14,157 nt of DNA from Propionibacteriaceae bacterium. Its GTDB lineage: Bacteria > Actinomycetota > Actinomycetes > Propionibacteriales > Propionibacteriaceae. The notes under the pieces were generated by a model. That model was not told the DNA's origin, made no database searches, and saw only the letters and a list, made by a program, of their open reading frames with translations. Both the position numbers and the translations under genes were made by a program. Position 1 is the stretch's first letter. Each line of letters opens with the position of its first letter. The stretch spans positions 1 through 14,157 of the forward strand of contig WRJP01000035.1 in NCBI GenBank assembly GCA_009778535.1, written 5' to 3'. Below are positions 1 to 5,780 of the stretch, one piece after another.

Positions 1-540
1 GCCATCCCATTTAGCTGGAGATAATGCTCCGCTACTGGTCACGGTGTAAGCCTTCGAGTTGCCGTTGTATTTGAAAACCAACTTGGTGACGTTAGTGCTT
101 GTTTTGACTGTGTAAGTGAAACCAGTAGCGGTCGTTCCCGAAGTAGGCGAAGCACCCACAGAACTAATCGTAGGGGCAGCTGGTTTGGGTGGTGTCGTTC
201 CTGGTTTGTTGACTGTGACTTTGAAGGATTTGGCTGCGCCTGCCAGTGTGCCGTTGTAGGGAGTGACGGTGATTGTGCGGTTTCCGGCAGCCATCTTGTC
301 ATTTTTGATGGTCCAAGTCCTGACTGAGCCGCTAGTAGAAACTGATGCTGTGGTCGTGCCATCCCATTTAGCTGGAGATAATGCTCCGCTACTGGTCACG
401 GTGTAAGCCTTCGAGTTGCCGTTGTATTTGAAAACCAACTTGGTGACGTTAGTGCTTGTTTTGACTGTGTAAGTGAAACCTGTAGCGGTCGTTCCCGAAG
501 TAGGCGAAGCACCCGCAGAACTAATCATAGTAGGGGCAGC
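1..540 (-). repeat. Tandem DNA repeat, two copies (1-180 and 358-540)
   Basis: Bases 1-180 and 358-540 are the same sequence offset by 357 bases (119 codons). They differ by only two substitutions (124/481, silent; and one giving Val versus Ala) and one 3-base insertion that adds a Met codon in the copy next to the signal peptide. The match stops at the repeat boundary on the right, and the left copy continues past the window edge. Near-identity at silent sites points to recent duplication or gene conversion. Confidence 0.92.
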
Positions 541-627
541 GTTTGCTGTTGCGGGTTGGGCGAGGAGGCCAAATCCTAGAGAAATGGCGATCATGAATGA
601 AACTAGAATTTTCGGTTTTTTACTCAC
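1..627 (-). CDS. Secreted tandem-repeat (Ig-like) protein, N-terminal part
   Basis: The minus strand is open from a GTG at 627 through the left edge (209 codons, in frame at base 1), so only the N-terminus is seen. Residues 1-30 are a typical Sec signal peptide: basic start (SKKPK), hydrophobic core 7-23, and an ANA cleavage motif at 28-30. The mature protein starts a Thr/Ser-rich, Cys-free repeat of about 119 residues beginning APT(M)ISSxGASPTSG, with alternating polar and hydrophobic residues as in beta-sandwich (Ig-like) modules. A GTTPPKPA linker separates it from a second, nearly identical copy. The GTG start was chosen because an AGGAAGG ribosome site lies just upstream and the signal peptide begins there. 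The family was not recognised. By analogy with secreted Ig-like repeat proteins it could be an adhesin, or the repeat region of a cell-wall enzyme whose catalytic part lies outside the window; this is inference. Confidence 0.85.
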   Translation of the reverse strand, partial: MSKKPKILVSFMIAISLGFGLLAQPATANAAPTMISSAGASPTSGTTATGFTYTVKTSTNVTKLVFKYNGNSKAYTVTSSGALSPAKWDGTTTASVSTSGSVRTWTIKNDKMAAGNRTITVTPYNGTLAGAAKSFKVTVNKPGTTPPKPAAPTISSVGASPTSGTTATGFTYTVKTSTNVTKLVFKYNGNSKAYTVTSSGALSPAKWDG

Positions 628-668
628 TGTGGTGCGTTTCCTTCCTACGCTAGTGGTTTACTGAGGGA

Positions 669-696
669 ATCTTAGTTAAAGTTCAGTTAAACCCAA
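669..696 (-). promoter_or_regulatory. Promoter of the secreted repeat gene with AGTTAAA direct repeat
   Basis: On the minus strand TTGGGT (696-691) and TAAGAT (674-669) are spaced 16 bp apart as -35 and -10 elements. The start point would fall about 30-35 bases before the GTG start, leaving room for the AGGAAGG ribosome site. The spacer is a perfect 7-bp direct repeat read on the plus strand as AGTTAAA (674-680), GTTC, AGTTAAA (685-691), an 11-bp period typical of OmpR/PhoB-type response-regulator sites. Its overlap with the core promoter would suit repression. The elements are seen; their function is inferred. Confidence 0.45.
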
Positions 697-732
697 GCTG
701 TGGAAACTTGTAGTTTCGGCTATGTTTTCGCT

Positions 733-741
733 GGGGGGGGG
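733..741. repeat. Homopolymer G9 tract
   Basis: Nine consecutive G on the plus strand lie about 37 bp upstream of the candidate -35 box of the secreted repeat gene. Tracts of this length are prone to slipped-strand mispairing. Confidence 0.9.
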
Positions 742-785
742 TAACCCTTTTTGACAAGGTGTTATAGAAATACCGACACTTAATA

Positions 786-807
786 AACTAAGTAAAATTA
801 CTTAGTT
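786..807. promoter_or_regulatory. 22-bp perfect palindrome, operator candidate
   Basis: AACTAAGTAA and TTACTTAGTT are exact inverted repeats separated by two A. The loop is too short and the stem too A+T-rich for a terminator. The location between divergent genes suits a dimeric repressor site (TetR- or MarR-like in shape), but no cognate regulator is adjacent. Confidence 0.5.
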
Positions 808-861
808 CTGAGCTGTGCAAATTTGCGATCCCAACTGTGAAAAACATGGGTCGGTCTATCG

Positions 862-894
862 ATCCTGCGACGCTGCAATGCAGCGCGACAGGAT
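862..894. promoter_or_regulatory. 33-bp imperfect palindrome upstream of the DUF1015 gene
   Basis: The outer arms ATCCTG (862-867) and CAGGAT (889-894) and the inner arms CGCTGCA (871-877) and TGCAGCG (879-885) are perfectly complementary around a single A at 878. Each side carries an unpaired CGA. There is no T-run after it, so a protein-binding site is more likely than a terminator. It ends about 56 bp before the possible -10 element of the DUF1015 gene. Confidence 0.45.
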
Positions 895-949
895 GACGAA
901 TTAGGAGATGTTGCCGTCACTAGTGGCCGTCTATATGGGGCCAGTGAGA

Positions 950-955
950 TAGAGT
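950..955 (+). promoter_or_regulatory. Possible -10 element of a leaderless DUF1015 transcript
   Basis: TAGAGT fits the actinobacterial TANNNT pattern and ends six bases before the ATG at 962. No Shine-Dalgarno is visible between them. This is the spacing expected if the transcript starts at the initiation codon. No convincing -35 box was found. Confidence 0.35.
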
Positions 956-961
956 TACCTC

Positions 962-2203
962 ATGCCTACTTTTGCCCCGTTTAGGGCTTACCGATATGCG
1001 CCAGGTACTGATTTTGCTGCCGTCATCGCTCCACCATACGACGTGCTCTCAGACGCCGAGATCGCCGAGTTGAAAGCCCGCGACCCGCATAACATCACCC
1101 ATATCGACATTCCGGCAGGCGGCGACCTCTCCCGCCCAGGACAGATAGCTGCGGTTTCCAGCGACGAAGATCCTTACATCACAGCAGCGAAAACCATGCA
1201 GGATTGGCTGAATTCTGGAGTGCTCGTGCATGACGACGTCCCTTCCTACACGATCTGCCGGATGCGGTTCACCGACGCAACTGCAACCCAGCGCGAGATT
1301 GTCGGAGTGCTGGGCGGACTTGAGGTCGTAGATCAAGATGCCCCAGGAGTCTTGCCGCATGAACGTACTACCCCGAAAGCTGTCAGTGACCGGCTAGACC
1401 TGACCAGGGCGACTGGTGCCAACCTGTCTCCGGTTTGGGGGCTTTCACTGGCGGCTGGATTGACGGCAGCGCTGGCTACTCCTGGCATCGTGGTAGGCGA
1501 GTTGGAACATGAAGGAGTGCTGCATCGCGTCGAGCGCATTGACGATCCTGCAAGAATCGCCGAAATCACAGCGATAATCGCCAAAGACGACGTACTCATA
1601 GCGGACGGGCACCACCGCTATTCCATTTCACGTACCTACCGCGACGAGGTGCGTGCCGCAACGCAGCGCAATGACAGTGCAGCGGAGTTCACACTGACCT
1701 TCGTGAGCGAATTAGTCGAAGATCAACTCGCAATCGAAGCTATCCATCGACTCTACAGCGGCATTCAGTTCCAGGAGTTGCGCGAAATCTTGACGCAATC
1801 CTTCGACATCGTCGCAGTGACGGCTCCGATTGATCGCAATGTGCTGCGTGAAATGGTGTCACTCGGCAGGCTAGTCCTCCTCGAACCGACCGGTAGTGCT
1901 CATTGGTTGATTCCCAGACCGGAAGTCTTTGCCCAGGTACGCGAGATTGACGGTGCCTATCTGGAACATGCGCTCGGGGCTGCCGCAGCGGAAATGACAG
2001 TGAGTTTTCAGCATGGCCTTTCCGAAATGCTGGACGCGGTAGCCTCCGGAGATTACGCGGCCGGAATTCTGATCAGACCCACTTCGTTAGCGGAAATTCA
2101 CCGCACTGCACGGCTTGGTTTGCTGATGCCGCCCAAATCCACCTTCTTCACGCCGAAGCTGCGAACAGGTTTTGTCATCAGACCTACCGGAGCGCAACAG
2201 TAA
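962..2203 (+). CDS. DUF1015 family protein
   Basis: A 413-residue protein that matches the DUF1015 family along its length. The N-terminal block VIAPPYDVLS lies at residues 21-30. A central block at about 131-159 has HERTTPKAVSDRL followed by ATGANLSPVW, and the hallmark IADGHHRY is at 213-220. It has no signal peptide or membrane segment, so it is expected to be cytosolic. The biochemical role of the family is not established; the conserved DGHHRY and HE motifs suggest an enzyme, which is inference. The start has no ribosome site, but the protein aligns with the family from its first residues (PFRAYRYAP), which supports this ATG. It is followed 128 bp downstream by the CoA-transferase on the same strand; nothing ties the two in function. 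Confidence 0.88.
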   Translation: MPTFAPFRAYRYAPGTDFAAVIAPPYDVLSDAEIAELKARDPHNITHIDIPAGGDLSRPGQIAAVSSDEDPYITAAKTMQDWLNSGVLVHDDVPSYTICRMRFTDATATQREIVGVLGGLEVVDQDAPGVLPHERTTPKAVSDRLDLTRATGANLSPVWGLSLAAGLTAALATPGIVVGELEHEGVLHRVERIDDPARIAEITAIIAKDDVLIADGHHRYSISRTYRDEVRAATQRNDSAAEFTLTFVSELVEDQLAIEAIHRLYSGIQFQELREILTQSFDIVAVTAPIDRNVLREMVSLGRLVLLEPTGSAHWLIPRPEVFAQVREIDGAYLEHALGAAAAEMTVSFQHGLSEMLDAVASGDYAAGILIRPTSLAEIHRTARLGLLMPPKSTFFTPKLRTGFVIRPTGAQQ

Positions 2204-2331
2204 TCGCTGCAATCAGGGCTAGATGGTTAGGCTGAACTTAAAAACTCGCCAGCAAAAGCTGCAAAAAACCGATAGCCTTTGATTTCAACAACCCCATTGC
2301 AACGACGATAGTTCCTAACGAGGAGGAGAGA

Positions 2332-3840
2332 ATGTCACGAGTCCAAAGCGAAAAATGGCGCAGCAAGTTGATGTCAGCCCAAGATGCGGCAGCATTGATA
2401 AAGCCTGGGGCGAATGTAGGAGTGAGTGGGTTCACTGGTTCTGGCTATCCAAAGGTTGTGCCGGTGGCGCTGGCCGAGTTAATCAAAGCAGCGCATGACC
2501 GCGGCGAGGATTTCAAGGTTGGCCTTTTCACGGGCGCTTCGACTGCTCCCGAACTGGACGGCGCGTTAGCGCAGGTTGACGGCATTAGTGTGCGGATGCC
2601 CTACCAGTCTGACCCTGATATGCGGAATCGAGTCAACGCCGGCGACAGCGTTTACGTAGATGCTCACCTTTCACATTCAGGGCCGCAGGTAATGGCTGGC
2701 CATTATGGAAAACTGGATGTAGCCATCATTGAATTGACCGCGATCACGGCAGATGAACGTCTGATTCCATCATCTTCAGTCGGCAACAACGTCTCTTGGA
2801 TACAAGCTGCCGATGCTGTCATTTTGGAAGTCAACGCCTGGCAAGACGCAGGCCTGGAAGGGATGCACGACATTTGGTACGGCGTTGCCCTACCGCCAGA
2901 TCGGGTTCCGATTCCGATCACATCAGCAGGACAGCGTATCGGTCAGGCGTACTATGACATTCCTTTTGAAAAGGTCGTAGCCATTGTAGAAACCGATAGT
3001 GCTGACCGTAATACGCCGTTCAAACCGCTCGACGACGACTCCAAGAAGATAGCCAACTTCTATCTTGATTTCCTCACTAACGAGGTGAATCATGGGCGGC
3101 TACCGAAGAATTTGCTCCCGCTGCAATCTGGAGTGGGAAACATCGCTAACGCCGTCCTATCGGGATTGCTAGATAGCCCGTTTGAACAACTGACGTCGTA
3201 TACCGAGGTGATTCAAGATGGCATGGTCGATCTGATTGATAGCGGCAAGCTGATTGCTGCATCGGCGACGGCTTTCTCGTTGAGCCCCGAATACGCGGAA
3301 AAGATGAACGCGAATGCTGCAAACTACGCCAAGAGCATCGTTTTGCGCCAGCAAGATATTTCCAATCATCCCGAACCGATTCGCCGCATGGGGGTATTGT
3401 CCTGCAATGGCCTGATCGAGGCAGATATTTATGGGAATGTGAATTCGACGCACATTATGGGTTCGCGGATGCAGAACGGCATCGGAGGCTCGGGAGATTT
3501 TACGCGGAACGCTTATATCTCGGCATTCGTAACGCCGTCGGTGGCAAAGGGCGGACAGATTTCGGCAATCGTGCCGATGGTTTCCCACCACGATCACACC
3601 GAACACGATGTGCATGTGGTTATCACTGAACAAGGTATCGCCGATATTCGTGGCATGGCTCCACAGCAACGCGCCAAGACGATTATCGAAAACTGTGCGC
3701 ATCCCGATTACAAAGAACAACTGTGGGATTACTTCAACCGCGCGGTAGCTTCAGCCAACAGTCAGCACACTCCGCACGTTCTGCGGGAGTCGCTCGACTT
3801 CCACATCCGCTTCCTAGAGACCGGAACGATGAAAGCCTGA
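2332..3840 (+). CDS. Succinyl-CoA:acetate CoA-transferase / acetyl-CoA hydrolase family
   Basis: A 502-residue class I CoA-transferase of the Cat1/AarC/Ach1 group, close to the usual length of about 505. These enzymes move CoA between succinyl-CoA and acetate through a glutamyl-CoA thioester. The catalytic glutamate is Glu292 in SYTEVIQDG, matching Glu294 of AarC, and the C-terminal GIGGSGDF block (383-390) supplies the conserved glycines of the CoA site. GFTGSGYPK at 33-41 is the conserved N-terminal loop. A strong AGGAGGAG ribosome site ends a few bases before the ATG, fixing the start. A strong terminator follows the stop codon. The likely role is acetate activation with succinyl-CoA in a modified TCA route, or the reverse in fermentation. 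Family assignment is firm; the split between CoA-transferase and hydrolase activity is not provable from sequence, though the AarC-like length and motifs favour the transferase. Confidence 0.93.
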   Translation: MSRVQSEKWRSKLMSAQDAAALIKPGANVGVSGFTGSGYPKVVPVALAELIKAAHDRGEDFKVGLFTGASTAPELDGALAQVDGISVRMPYQSDPDMRNRVNAGDSVYVDAHLSHSGPQVMAGHYGKLDVAIIELTAITADERLIPSSSVGNNVSWIQAADAVILEVNAWQDAGLEGMHDIWYGVALPPDRVPIPITSAGQRIGQAYYDIPFEKVVAIVETDSADRNTPFKPLDDDSKKIANFYLDFLTNEVNHGRLPKNLLPLQSGVGNIANAVLSGLLDSPFEQLTSYTEVIQDGMVDLIDSGKLIAASATAFSLSPEYAEKMNANAANYAKSIVLRQQDISNHPEPIRRMGVLSCNGLIEADIYGNVNSTHIMGSRMQNGIGGSGDFTRNAYISAFVTPSVAKGGQISAIVPMVSHHDHTEHDVHVVITEQGIADIRGMAPQQRAKTIIENCAHPDYKEQLWDYFNRAVASANSQHTPHVLRESLDFHIRFLETGTMKA

Positions 3841-3859
3841 ATTCCATAGCGATAAGAGG

Positions 3860-3894
3860 CGTCCCCATCGATTGCGGTGGGGACGTTTTCTTTT
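3860..3894 (+). terminator. Rho-independent terminator after the CoA-transferase gene
   Basis: CGTCCCCA (3860-3867) pairs with TGGGGACG (3878-3885). Three further pairs (one G-T wobble) close an ATTG loop, giving an 11-pair stem. The tail is TTTTCTTTT. It lies 20 bases past the stop codon. Confidence 0.92.
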
Positions 3895-3994
3895 GCTGGT
3901 GAGAAGATCTCCAAAGTGTCCGAACTGCAAGTAAAGTCGTAACTACAAGTTAGCGGCTGCGAGGATGCATCCGTTGCGGATTTGAAAGGTTGTC

Positions 3995-4924
3995 ATGGAG
4001 ACTCGGGAAGTTATCATCATAGGTTCAGGGCCCGCTGGCTACACCGCTGCGATCTACGCTGGACGCGCCGGACTGAAGCCGCTGCTGTTTGAAGGCAGTA
4101 TCACCTGGGGTGGAGCGTTGATGAACACTACCGAAGTGGATAACTACCCGGGCTTTCCGGAAGGAATCCTAGGGCCTGATTTGATGACGGCGATGCGTGC
4201 CCAGGCCGAAAGATTCGGGGCAGAAATCATTACCGACGACGTGATTGCGGTCGAACTCACCAAAACGCCGAAGACGATCACTGCCAGTTCGTCAGGTGTG
4301 CATTTGGCAGAGACTGTGATCGTGGCGACGGGTGCAAGCTACCGGAAGTTGGGTCTGCCAAGCGAGGAAAATCTGAGCGGACGTGGAGTGAGTTGGTGCG
4401 CGACTTGTGATGGTTTCTTCTTCAGCGGCAAAGATGTGGCTGTTGTTGGAGGTGGCGATTCAGCCATCGAGGAGGCGCTCTACTTGGCGCGCTTCGCAAA
4501 TTCAGTGACTGTGATACACCGCCGTGACGCGTTGCGAGCCGAAGCCATAGCCGTCGAGAAGGCTATGGCCGAACCGAAGCTGACGTTTGCTTGGAATAGC
4601 GTAGTCAGCGCCATAAATGGTGAGAATAATGTGGAATCAGTCACGCTCACCGACACCATCACCGGCCAGACGCGGGAACTTATTATCGACGGTCTGTTCA
4701 TCGCCATTGGAGCTGACCCCAGTTCAGACCTGGTACGCGGCCAGCTTGAGTTAAATCCGGACGGGTACGTCGTGGTAAACCATCCCAGCACCGCTACCAG
4801 CGTCCCCGGGGTATTTGCTTGTGGCGACCTTGTGAATTTTGGCTATCGTCAAGCAATTATCGCTGCTGGAGACGGTGCCAAAGCCGCTATGGATGCCTTG
4901 GCATATTTGAATTCCAACCCGTAG
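3995..4924 (+). CDS. trxB: Thioredoxin reductase (NADPH)
   Basis: A 309-residue low-molecular-weight thioredoxin reductase, which passes electrons from NADPH through FAD to thioredoxin in the cytosol. The FAD-binding GSGPAGYTAAIYAGRAG begins at residue 10. The redox-active CATC is at 135-138. The NADPH site GGGDSA is at 152-157, followed by HRRD at 175-178, whose arginines favour NADPH over NADH. The C-terminal FAD block CGDLVNFGYRQA is intact. Length and motif order are normal. A GAAAGG ribosome site precedes the ATG. It stands alone behind the terminator of the upstream gene, so it should have its own promoter, which I could not place firmly. No thioredoxin gene follows; in many actinobacteria trxA is adjacent, so the partner must lie elsewhere. 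The stop is followed by a short TGACT/AGTCA hairpin that is too weak to call a terminator. Confidence 0.95.
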   Translation: METREVIIIGSGPAGYTAAIYAGRAGLKPLLFEGSITWGGALMNTTEVDNYPGFPEGILGPDLMTAMRAQAERFGAEIITDDVIAVELTKTPKTITASSSGVHLAETVIVATGASYRKLGLPSEENLSGRGVSWCATCDGFFFSGKDVAVVGGGDSAIEEALYLARFANSVTVIHRRDALRAEAIAVEKAMAEPKLTFAWNSVVSAINGENNVESVTLTDTITGQTRELIIDGLFIAIGADPSSDLVRGQLELNPDGYVVVNHPSTATSVPGVFACGDLVNFGYRQAIIAAGDGAKAAMDALAYLNSNP

Positions 4925-5001
4925 GTTGACTTTTTTGGGGAGTCAGAAGGTGCCGTAGAACCCTCGAGATACCCGAACGACGCAGTGACCGACGAGCGAT
5001 G

Positions 5002-5403
5002 TCACCGGGTGAGGAAGTCGCGCGGGTTGGTGACTGAGGGGTGAGTCAGTCCAGCGTCGCGCAGATCCTTGTCACCAGTCAAAATCAGATCAGCGTCGGC
5101 GGCTCGTGCCGCCGACAGAATAGGTTGATCCTTCGGGTCACGCAGAACTGGTTCGTCAGGCTCGACATGCCCGGGTGTGGACACGATGGTCACTCCCGAT
5201 CCCAGATAGGTCAAAAACTGTGGCAGTAATCCCACCTCGGTGGGGAACTTTCGGTCGAACACCTCATGCAGCTCGGTGATCGAGTAGTCGCACACGACGG
5301 CATCTATGTCACTTTCCACAGCATCGACCAAGGCTTTGCGAGCCAGCCCTTGGGGAAACAGCACCGCTGACACCAAGATGTTCGTGTCGATCAGAACCCT
5401 CAT
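5002..5403 (-). CDS. PIN-domain toxin (putative RNase) of a type II toxin-antitoxin pair
   Basis: A 133-residue PIN-domain protein of the 'putative toxin-antitoxin system toxin component, PIN family' type (VapC-like). PIN toxins are metal-dependent ribonucleases. The acidic site is visible: Asp6 in LIDTNILVSA, a glutamate in ITELHEVF (Glu44 or Glu47), Asp92 in DPKDQPILSAA, and Asp111 in LTGDKDL. Its ATG overlaps the antitoxin stop codon as ATGA, so the two are translationally coupled in one operon. The gene is richer in G+C than most of the window (about 58% in a 120-base sample), which is compatible with lateral transfer. Cellular targets cannot be read from the sequence. Confidence 0.9.
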   Translation of the reverse strand: MRVLIDTNILVSAVLFPQGLARKALVDAVESDIDAVVCDYSITELHEVFDRKFPTEVGLLPQFLTYLGSGVTIVSTPGHVEPDEPVLRDPKDQPILSAARAADADLILTGDKDLRDAGLTHPSVTNPRDFLTR

Positions 5404-5672
5404 CTAGGAGCCGCGTCCCGGCGCATCTGCGTAATGTAATCGGCAACGTCATCCTCGGTGGCGAATCCGGCCTGGTTGGCCTTGCCCGTCATCTGACTGC
5501 CAAGCCACTCGACAGCGTAAGTGGCCGGGTTCATCATGACGATTCGGTCGCCGTCGCTGACAAGCATTACCCGGTCGCCAGCGCCGACGCCCAATGCCGT
5601 GCGCACATCCTTCGGAATGGTGATCTGCCCCTTCGGCAACACTTTTGCGGTTTCCACAATACGTACGCTCAT
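5400..5672 (-). CDS. AbrB/MazE/SpoVT-family antitoxin
   Basis: A 90-residue protein with an N-terminal swapped-hairpin AbrB DNA-binding domain at about 8-52, with the signature KGQITIPKDVRTALGVGAGDR. A short C-terminal arm of about 40 residues, ending in charged residues, would be the toxin-binding part. It precedes the PIN toxin with a 4-base ATGA overlap, the usual antitoxin-first order. AbrB-type antitoxins repress their own promoter, and an inverted repeat lies 21-47 bases before the ATG. A TAATAT -10-like element on the minus strand (5687-5682) ends nine bases before the ATG, so the transcript may be almost leaderless. Confidence 0.9.
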   Translation of the reverse strand: MSVRIVETAKVLPKGQITIPKDVRTALGVGAGDRVMLVSDGDRIVMMNPATYAVEWLGSQMTGKANQAGFATEDDVADYITQMRRDAAPR

Positions 5673-5692
5673 GAACCCATCATATTAAACAG

Positions 5693-5719
5693 ACTCCTAT
5701 AATTCCTACTTTCAGGAGT
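5693..5719. promoter_or_regulatory. Inverted repeat, candidate antitoxin operator
   Basis: ACTCCT (5693-5698) and AGGAGT (5714-5719) are perfect inverted half-sites with centres 21 bp apart, two helical turns. They lie just upstream of the antitoxin gene, where autoregulation would act. The element also overlaps the plus-strand TATAAT at 5698-5703. Confidence 0.4.
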
Positions 5720-5779
5720 GGAGGTTCATCCAGCGGCAACCTCCGAGCGAGCCGCACACCATGAGGTGTGCATGTTTTT
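5710..5779 (+). ncRNA. Candidate small RNA with two hairpins
   Basis: On the plus strand a perfect TATAAT (5698-5703) is followed by a hairpin GGAGGTT (5720-5726) / AACCTCC (5738-5744), then by a terminator hairpin with a U5 tail. Both flanking genes run on the minus strand, so this terminator serves no plus-strand gene nearby. A transcript starting near 5710 would be about 70 bases long. Its first hairpin exposes or hides GGAGG and CCTCC, the Shine-Dalgarno and anti-Shine-Dalgarno cores. No good -35 box is present at 16-18 bp, so the promoter is uncertain. The hairpins are seen; the RNA itself is inference. Confidence 0.35.
5754..5779 (+). terminator. Rho-independent terminator, plus orientation
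   Basis: GCACACC (5754-5760) pairs perfectly with GGTGTGC (5765-5771) around an ATGA loop and is followed by ATGTTTTT. The T-run is on the plus strand only. It lies between two minus-strand genes and ends two bases before the stop codon of the methyltransferase gene. Confidence 0.65.
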
Positions 5780-5780
5780 C

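Larger units (their letters stand above)
628..961. other. Divergent intergenic control region (334 bp)
   Basis: No credible gene lies between the secreted repeat protein (leftward) and the DUF1015 gene (rightward). The region is A+T-rich on the left. It holds a minus-strand promoter with an 11-bp-period direct repeat (669-696), a run of nine G (733-741), a perfect palindrome (786-807), a larger imperfect palindrome (862-894), and a -10-like element just before the DUF1015 start (950-955). Each is listed separately. Confidence 0.7.

Noticed and set aside
39..362. Minus-strand 107-codon open frame
   Set aside because: It lies within the secreted repeat gene on the same strand in another frame. 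The real frame has a signal peptide and perfect amino-acid repeats.
908..952. 14-codon ORF behind TTAGGAG before the DUF1015 gene
   Set aside because: AGGAG is only one base from the ATG, and the peptide is short with a stop before the gene. No support as a leader peptide.
3169..3720. 183-codon minus-strand frame opposite the CoA-transferase
   Set aside because: A shadow of a gene with complete family motifs; no recognisable domain and no ribosome site.
3962..3979. GGATGCATCC palindrome and ATCCG/CGGAT mini-hairpin before trxB
   Set aside because: Short overlapping symmetries with no clear role; too likely by chance to list as a site.
4986..5005. GTGAC-N10-GTCAC inverted repeat at the toxin gene's 3' end
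   Set aside because: Only five pairs and no T-run in the toxin's direction, so it is not a credible terminator.
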